In this document: positions 59,878-64,000 of the stretch, piece after piece
How positions within the stretch are numbered: the stretch's first letter is position 1
Layout: the number at the start of each line of letters is the position of its first letter
Source: Garcia nutans
Lineage: Eukaryota > Streptophyta > Magnoliopsida > Malpighiales > Euphorbiaceae
DNA length: 64,000 nucleotides
NCBI GenBank assembly: GCA_947685225.1
Contig: CANTUV010000062.1
Location: 11,552,501 to 11,616,500, forward strand
Direction of reading: 5' to 3'
Program-made: the position numbers and the translations under genes
The notes under the pieces: generated by a model
Database searches by the model: none
Told to the model about the DNA's origin: nothing
What the model saw: the letters and a program-made list of their open reading frames with translations, nothing else

Positions 59878-62073
59878 CTATGTGGAGGAGGATGCCAAAC
59901 CGGCATTCAAGCAACATGCTTCAAGTTTCATTCTTGGTAGAACTTTTGTACACATATCAGCACCGTTATCATCTGTATCTACCTTTTCAAGCTTAACTAA
60001 CTTAGAATCCAAAACATCACGAATCCAATGGTACCTTACATCAATATGTTTGGATCTACCATGAAATGTAGGATTCTTACCAAGATGAATAGCACTTTGA
60101 TTGTCACAAAATAGAACATACCTCTTCTTAGTAAATCCAAGCTCACTGACAAACTTTTTCATCCATAGCAATTCTTTGCATGCTTCAGTGGCTGCAATGA
60201 ATTCAGCCTCTGTAGTAGACAAAGCAATGCACTTTTGCAATCTGGATTGCCATGCAACAGCTCCCCCTGAATAAGTTATCAAGTAACCCGAAGTAGACTT
60301 TCTTGAATCAATATCTCCAGCCATATTAGAATCTGTATAACCACACAACATAGATTTTTCAGACCCAAAACACAACTTCATACTTGAAGTGCCACGGAGA
60401 TATCTCAAAATCCACTTTACTGCATTCCAATGCTCTTTTCCTAGATTTGAGAGAAATCTACTTACTGTACCAACTGCATAAGCTATATCTGGTCTAGTGC
60501 AAACCATAGCATACATCAAACTTCCTACTGCAGAAGCATAAGGAACTTTTTGCATGTATTCTTTATCTTGCTCATTAGAAGGAGACTGTTTAATACTCAA
60601 TCTAAGAGATGTGGGAAGAGGTGTTCTTACAGGTTTTGCGTTAGCCATATTAAACCGGAGTAGCACCTTCTCAATGTACTTCTCCTGTGAAAGCCATAAC
60701 TTCTTACATTTTCTGTCACGAGTGATTCTTATGCCAAGAATTTGCTTCGCTAGTCCCAAATCCTTCATGGCAAAGGACTTGCTCAACTCTTTCTTCAAAT
60801 CCACAATCCTGGAAGAGTTGGGACCTACAATGAGCATGTCATCAACATACAGTAACAAGATGATGAAGTCATTGTCAGAAAATTTTTGGACAAAAACACA
60901 ATGATCAGAAGTAGTCTTCTTGTAGCCTTGCTGAACCATGACAGACTCAAACTTCTTATACCATTGTCTCGGTGCTTGTTTCAAACCATACAAGCTTTTC
61001 TTCAACTTGCAAACATAGTTTTCTTTGCCCTTCACTGCAAAGCCTTCAAGTTGCTCCATATAGATCTCCTCCTCTAAATCACCATGGAGAAAAGCAGTTT
61101 TTACATCTATCTGCTCAATCTCTAAATCAAGAGTAGCAGCCAAACCTAAAATAACTCGGATCGAAGACATCTTGACCACTGGTGAGAATATCTCCTCAAA
61201 ATCAATTCCCTTCTTCTGACTGAATCCTTTGACAACTAATCGAGCTTTATACCTGGGAGATGATGAATTCTCTTCTTGCTTCACCTTGTAAATCCACCTG
61301 TTCTTCAAGGCTTTTCTGTCTTTAGGAAGCTTAACCAGTTTAAAAGTCTCATTGTCATACAAGGATTGCATTTCATCTTTCATAGCTGCAACCCATTTTT
61401 CCTTCTCTTCACTCTCAATAGCTTCTTCATAGCATTCTGGCTCCTCTGCATCTGTCAATAGCACATAATCATTAGGTGAATACCTAGTAGATGGAACACG
61501 ATCTCTGGTAGACCTTCTAAGTGGAACTTCTTGTTGCTCCCCAAGATCCCCATACTGATTATCAACTACCTCATCTTCAGGAATATCCACCTCATTTGTA
61601 TCTTGAGTATTTTCTTGAAGTTCAACCTGATTTTCAACATCAACTGTATCGGGTGTAGGAGTTGAAGGAACTGTATCTAGATCAATCAAGCTGTCAATCT
61701 GAGGCTTTTGCTTCTCCACCTTGCCAATATCTTCAATAGTTTGATCTTCTATAAAGACCACATCACGACTTCTGACAACTTTCTTTTCAATGGGATCATA
61801 ACACCGGTAGCCAAACTCATCTTGACCATAGCCAATAAAAATACATTGTCTTGTCTTGGCATCCAGCTTGGACCTCTCATCTTTAGGAACATGAACAAAA
61901 CACTTACAGCCAAGCACCCGTAGATGGTTATAGGAAGGCTTTCTCCCACACCAAAAACTATTAGGAACATCATTCTGCAAAGGAATAGTAGGAGTAAGAT
62001 TGATAACATGTGTAACAGTATATAATGCCTCACCCCAAAAAGAATTAGGTAGTTTAGCATCAGAAAAGCACAC
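59878..62073 (-). pseudogene. Copia pol: integrase end, RT and RNase H, open frame
   Basis: A continuous 731-codon frame. It opens in the integrase C-terminal half (LPNSFWGEALYTVTHVIN, KLDAKTRQCIFIGYGQDEFG), then an acidic linker. RT follows with KTAFLHGDLEEEIYMEQLEG, LLLYVDDMLIVG (catalytic Asp pair intact) and KDLGLAKQILGI. RNase H has YTDSNMAGD, STTEAEFIAATEACKE, CDNQSAIHLGKNPTFHGRSK and HIDVRYHWIRD. It ends NAGLASSST. The frame is shifted relative to the upstream part near 62065, so a full polyprotein is not made. All polymerase catalytic residues are kept. The apparent start Met is internal. Confidence 0.93.
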
Positions 62074-63883
62074 ATCTAACTCTCTCCATTAAAGTTCTGT
62101 TCATCCTTTCTGCCAAGCCATTCAACTGAGGAGTCTTAGGAGGTGCCTTCTGGTGTACAATACCCTGCTCTCTACAATATGCATCAAATGGGCCACAATA
62201 TTCACCTCCATTATCAGAGCGAACACATTTCAGCTTCTTACCTGTTTCTCTCTCAGCATAAGCATGGAATTCTTTGAATGCACCAAGGACTTGATCCTTT
62301 GACTTCAAGACACAAACCCAAAGCTTTCTTGAGTGATCATCAATGAAAGTCACAAAATACTGTGCACCACCGAGTGACTTATCTTTTAAAGGACCACACA
62401 CATCTGAGTGTACCAACTCAAGCAATTCTTTCTTTCTAGAAGGAGGATGGTGCTTGAAGGAGACTCTTTTCTACTTTCCAGCCATGCAATGAGAACAAAT
62501 ATCCAGCTCTCCACCTTTCAACCCAGAAAGAAAATTCTTTTTAGCTAGAATATTAAGACCCTTCTCACTAATATGACTCAACCTCTTGTGCCATAATTCT
62601 GAAGAGTTCTCATTCTCAACTGCATTCACAAGATCTGAAGGAAGTGCAGTTTGTAGCCAATATAAGCCTGAAGCTCTGAACCCTCTAGCCACTACTAATG
62701 ATCCTTTGTAAACAGTGCCGTACTCAAACAAATTGGTGCCATATCCAGCTTCATACAATTTTTCACAAGACATCAAATTCAATCTTATATCTGGTGCATG
62801 TTTGACATTTTTAAGCATTATCTTCATTCCAAGGTTGGTTTCGACTATCACATTGCCAATGCCCATGACTTTGGATACAATTTTATTACCCATCCGCACA
62901 ATTCCAAAATCACCTGGAGTGTAGGATGAGAAGAATTCCCTTCTTGAAACAACATGGTGTGCAGCACCACTATCCAGTACCCAAAGTATCTCATTACCAA
63001 CAACATTAATCATATCTTCATCAGTAACAATTGCCAAATCAATTGAAGTAACAACAGCAACCCGATCATTATCATCATCATTGCCCTTCTTTTCCTGCTT
63101 GCCTTTGTCGCCTTTGTTAGCTTTATTCTCACTTTTTCACTTGTAACAGTATTTCTTAATATGCCCCGGTTTACCACAATGGTGGCATTCGAGGTTCTTG
63201 TACTTTGACTTTGATTTACTCCTGCTCTTGCCTCTCTTACTGTGATCTTCATTTTTGTTTTTACTTCTCCCCCTGCTTTGTACAACAAATGCATCTGACT
63301 GTGATGTGGAAGCCACTTGAGTTTTTCTTCTCACTTCTTCATTCAAGATACCACTCTTCACATACTGCATGTTTACAACACCATCAGGAGCAGAATTAGT
63401 TATAGATACCCTAAAGTTCTCCTAAGAGTCAGGAAGTGTATTCAACAACCAAAGTCCCATAATTTCTTCATCAAATTTGACACCCATACTGAATAATCGA
63501 TCAAAGATGCCGTGAAATTCATTTACATGATCAAGTATTGGAGTGCCTTCTTTGTACTGTAGACGTGTAGCTTGTTTAAGCAAGAATAACTTGTTGTTAC
63601 CACTCTTAGAAGCATATAAAGATTCAAGCTTCTCCCACAAAGTTTTGGCATGAGTCTCATTTGTAATATGATTCAACACATTGTCTTCAACCCACTGTCG
63701 AATAAAACCACAAACTTGTAAATGCTCAAATTCTCATTCTTCATCTGTTTTAGACTCAGGCTTACGAGTAGAAAATACGGGCAGGTGTAACTTTTTAAGA
63801 TTAAGGATATCCCTCATCTTTCCTTTCCAACTATGATAATTTGTGCCATCTAAACAAATCATTTTATTCAAATTTACCTCCAT
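62060..63883 (-). pseudogene. Copia gag, protease and integrase core, with four stops
   Basis: Start ATG at 63883 (MEVNLNKMICLDGTNYHSWK). Gag continues through LNTLPDS to the knuckle CHHCGKPGHIKKYC (about 63185-63145). Protease has WVLDSGAAHHVVS (about 62980). Integrase has HKRLSHISEKGLNILA, DICSHCMAGK, HSDVCGPLKDKSLGG, FIDDHSRKLWV, SDNGGEYCGPF and TPQLNGLAERMNRTLMERVR. In-frame stops: TGA at 63736-63734, TAG at 63424-63422, TGA at 63139-63137, TAG at 62473-62471. All four keep the same frame. A frameshift near 62065 leads into the pol frame. At the first two stops relatives have Trp and at the last Gln, so single transitions explain them. Confidence 0.92.
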
Positions 63884-63926
63884 TATTCAAGCAAGTAAAG
63901 CAACCCAATCAACAAATAAACCGGAA

Positions 63927-63938
63927 GCTCTGATACCA
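63927..63938 (-). other. Primer-binding site of the young Copia element
   Basis: Minus strand TGGTATCAGAGC, complementary to initiator tRNA-Met, 1 base from the 5' LTR. Confidence 0.9.
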
Positions 63939-63939
63939 C

Positions 63940-64000
63940 TGTGATGGGAGGGCAATGATCACAACACACTAATCATAAATCTTTCCCACTTGCATGAATC
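63940..64000 (-). repeat. Start of the 5' LTR of the young Copia element
   Basis: TGTGATGGGAGGG and following bases match 58776-58836 with three differences. The rest lies outside the window. Confidence 0.9.

Larger units (their letters stand above)
58776..64000 (-). mobile_element. Young Copia retrotransposon, 5' LTR cut by the window end
   Basis: Minus-strand element: 5' LTR (starts at 63940 and leaves the window), primer-binding site, gag-pol, polypurine tract (plus strand ATTCTCCCCCTT at 59861-59872), and 3' LTR (58776-59860). The 61 visible bases of the 5' LTR differ from the 3' LTR at three positions. Only a few lesions interrupt the polyprotein. Confidence 0.93.

Overview
The window is nuclear DNA from a flowering plant, most likely a eudicot. 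It is AT-rich, its genes have many short exons with GT-AG introns, and it is crowded with plant-type transposable elements (Tnt1/Tork-like Copia, Athila-like Gypsy, L1 and RTE LINEs, hAT, Mutator and a SINE). There are no bacterial features. The species cannot be named from sequence alone.

Two host genes look intact, both on the + strand. Positions 9455-14351 hold an 11-exon cytosolic phosphoglycolate phosphatase (PGLP2-like, 304 aa). Positions 38.1-44.06 kb hold a protein-only RNase P of the nuclear PRORP2/3 type (549 aa) with a 5'UTR intron. Two broken host genes are also visible: a cytochrome P450 of the CYP72 clan (18.2-19.5 kb, middle exons only) and a small secreted glycine-rich peptide with a frameshift (53.6 kb).

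Layout: 1-2733 LTR-like sequence; 2734-8085 an Athila-like Gypsy remnant, with an RTE LINE inserted in its 3' ORF and a 12-bp target duplication; 8.8-9.1 kb a fold-back MITE; 9.45-14.35 kb PGLP2 with a hAT-type MITE in intron 3; 18.2-19.5 kb P450 pseudogene; 19.83-25.02 kb a complete but dead Copia element; 25.05-26.31 kb a tandem array abutting a fold-back Mutator element (26.28-27.51 kb, 9-bp TSD); 27.5-29.6 kb a hAT nested in a LINE fragment; 30-31 kb MITEs; 31.4-36.2 kb a decayed Mutator transposase with a convergent GRF zinc-finger ORF; 38.1-44.1 kb PRORP; 44.47-49.81 kb a nearly intact L1-type LINE; 51.23-52.07 kb a deleted hAT with an 8-bp TSD; 54.5-57.1 kb a degenerate LTR element; 58.78-64.0 kb a young Copia element whose 5' LTR runs out of the window.

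The two intact genes are unrelated: one detoxifies 2-phosphoglycolate, the other removes tRNA 5' leaders. Most of the remaining DNA records successive nested insertions. Many inactivating changes in the elements fit C-to-T or G-to-A transitions, as expected for silenced, methylated repeats. I did not find evidence of a new multi-gene system. The most unusual signals are a possible 129-nt exitron in the PRORP C-terminus, a GC-AG intron in PGLP2, the tandem array built from a Mutator terminus, and the UAAUG stop-start overlap of the L1 LINE.
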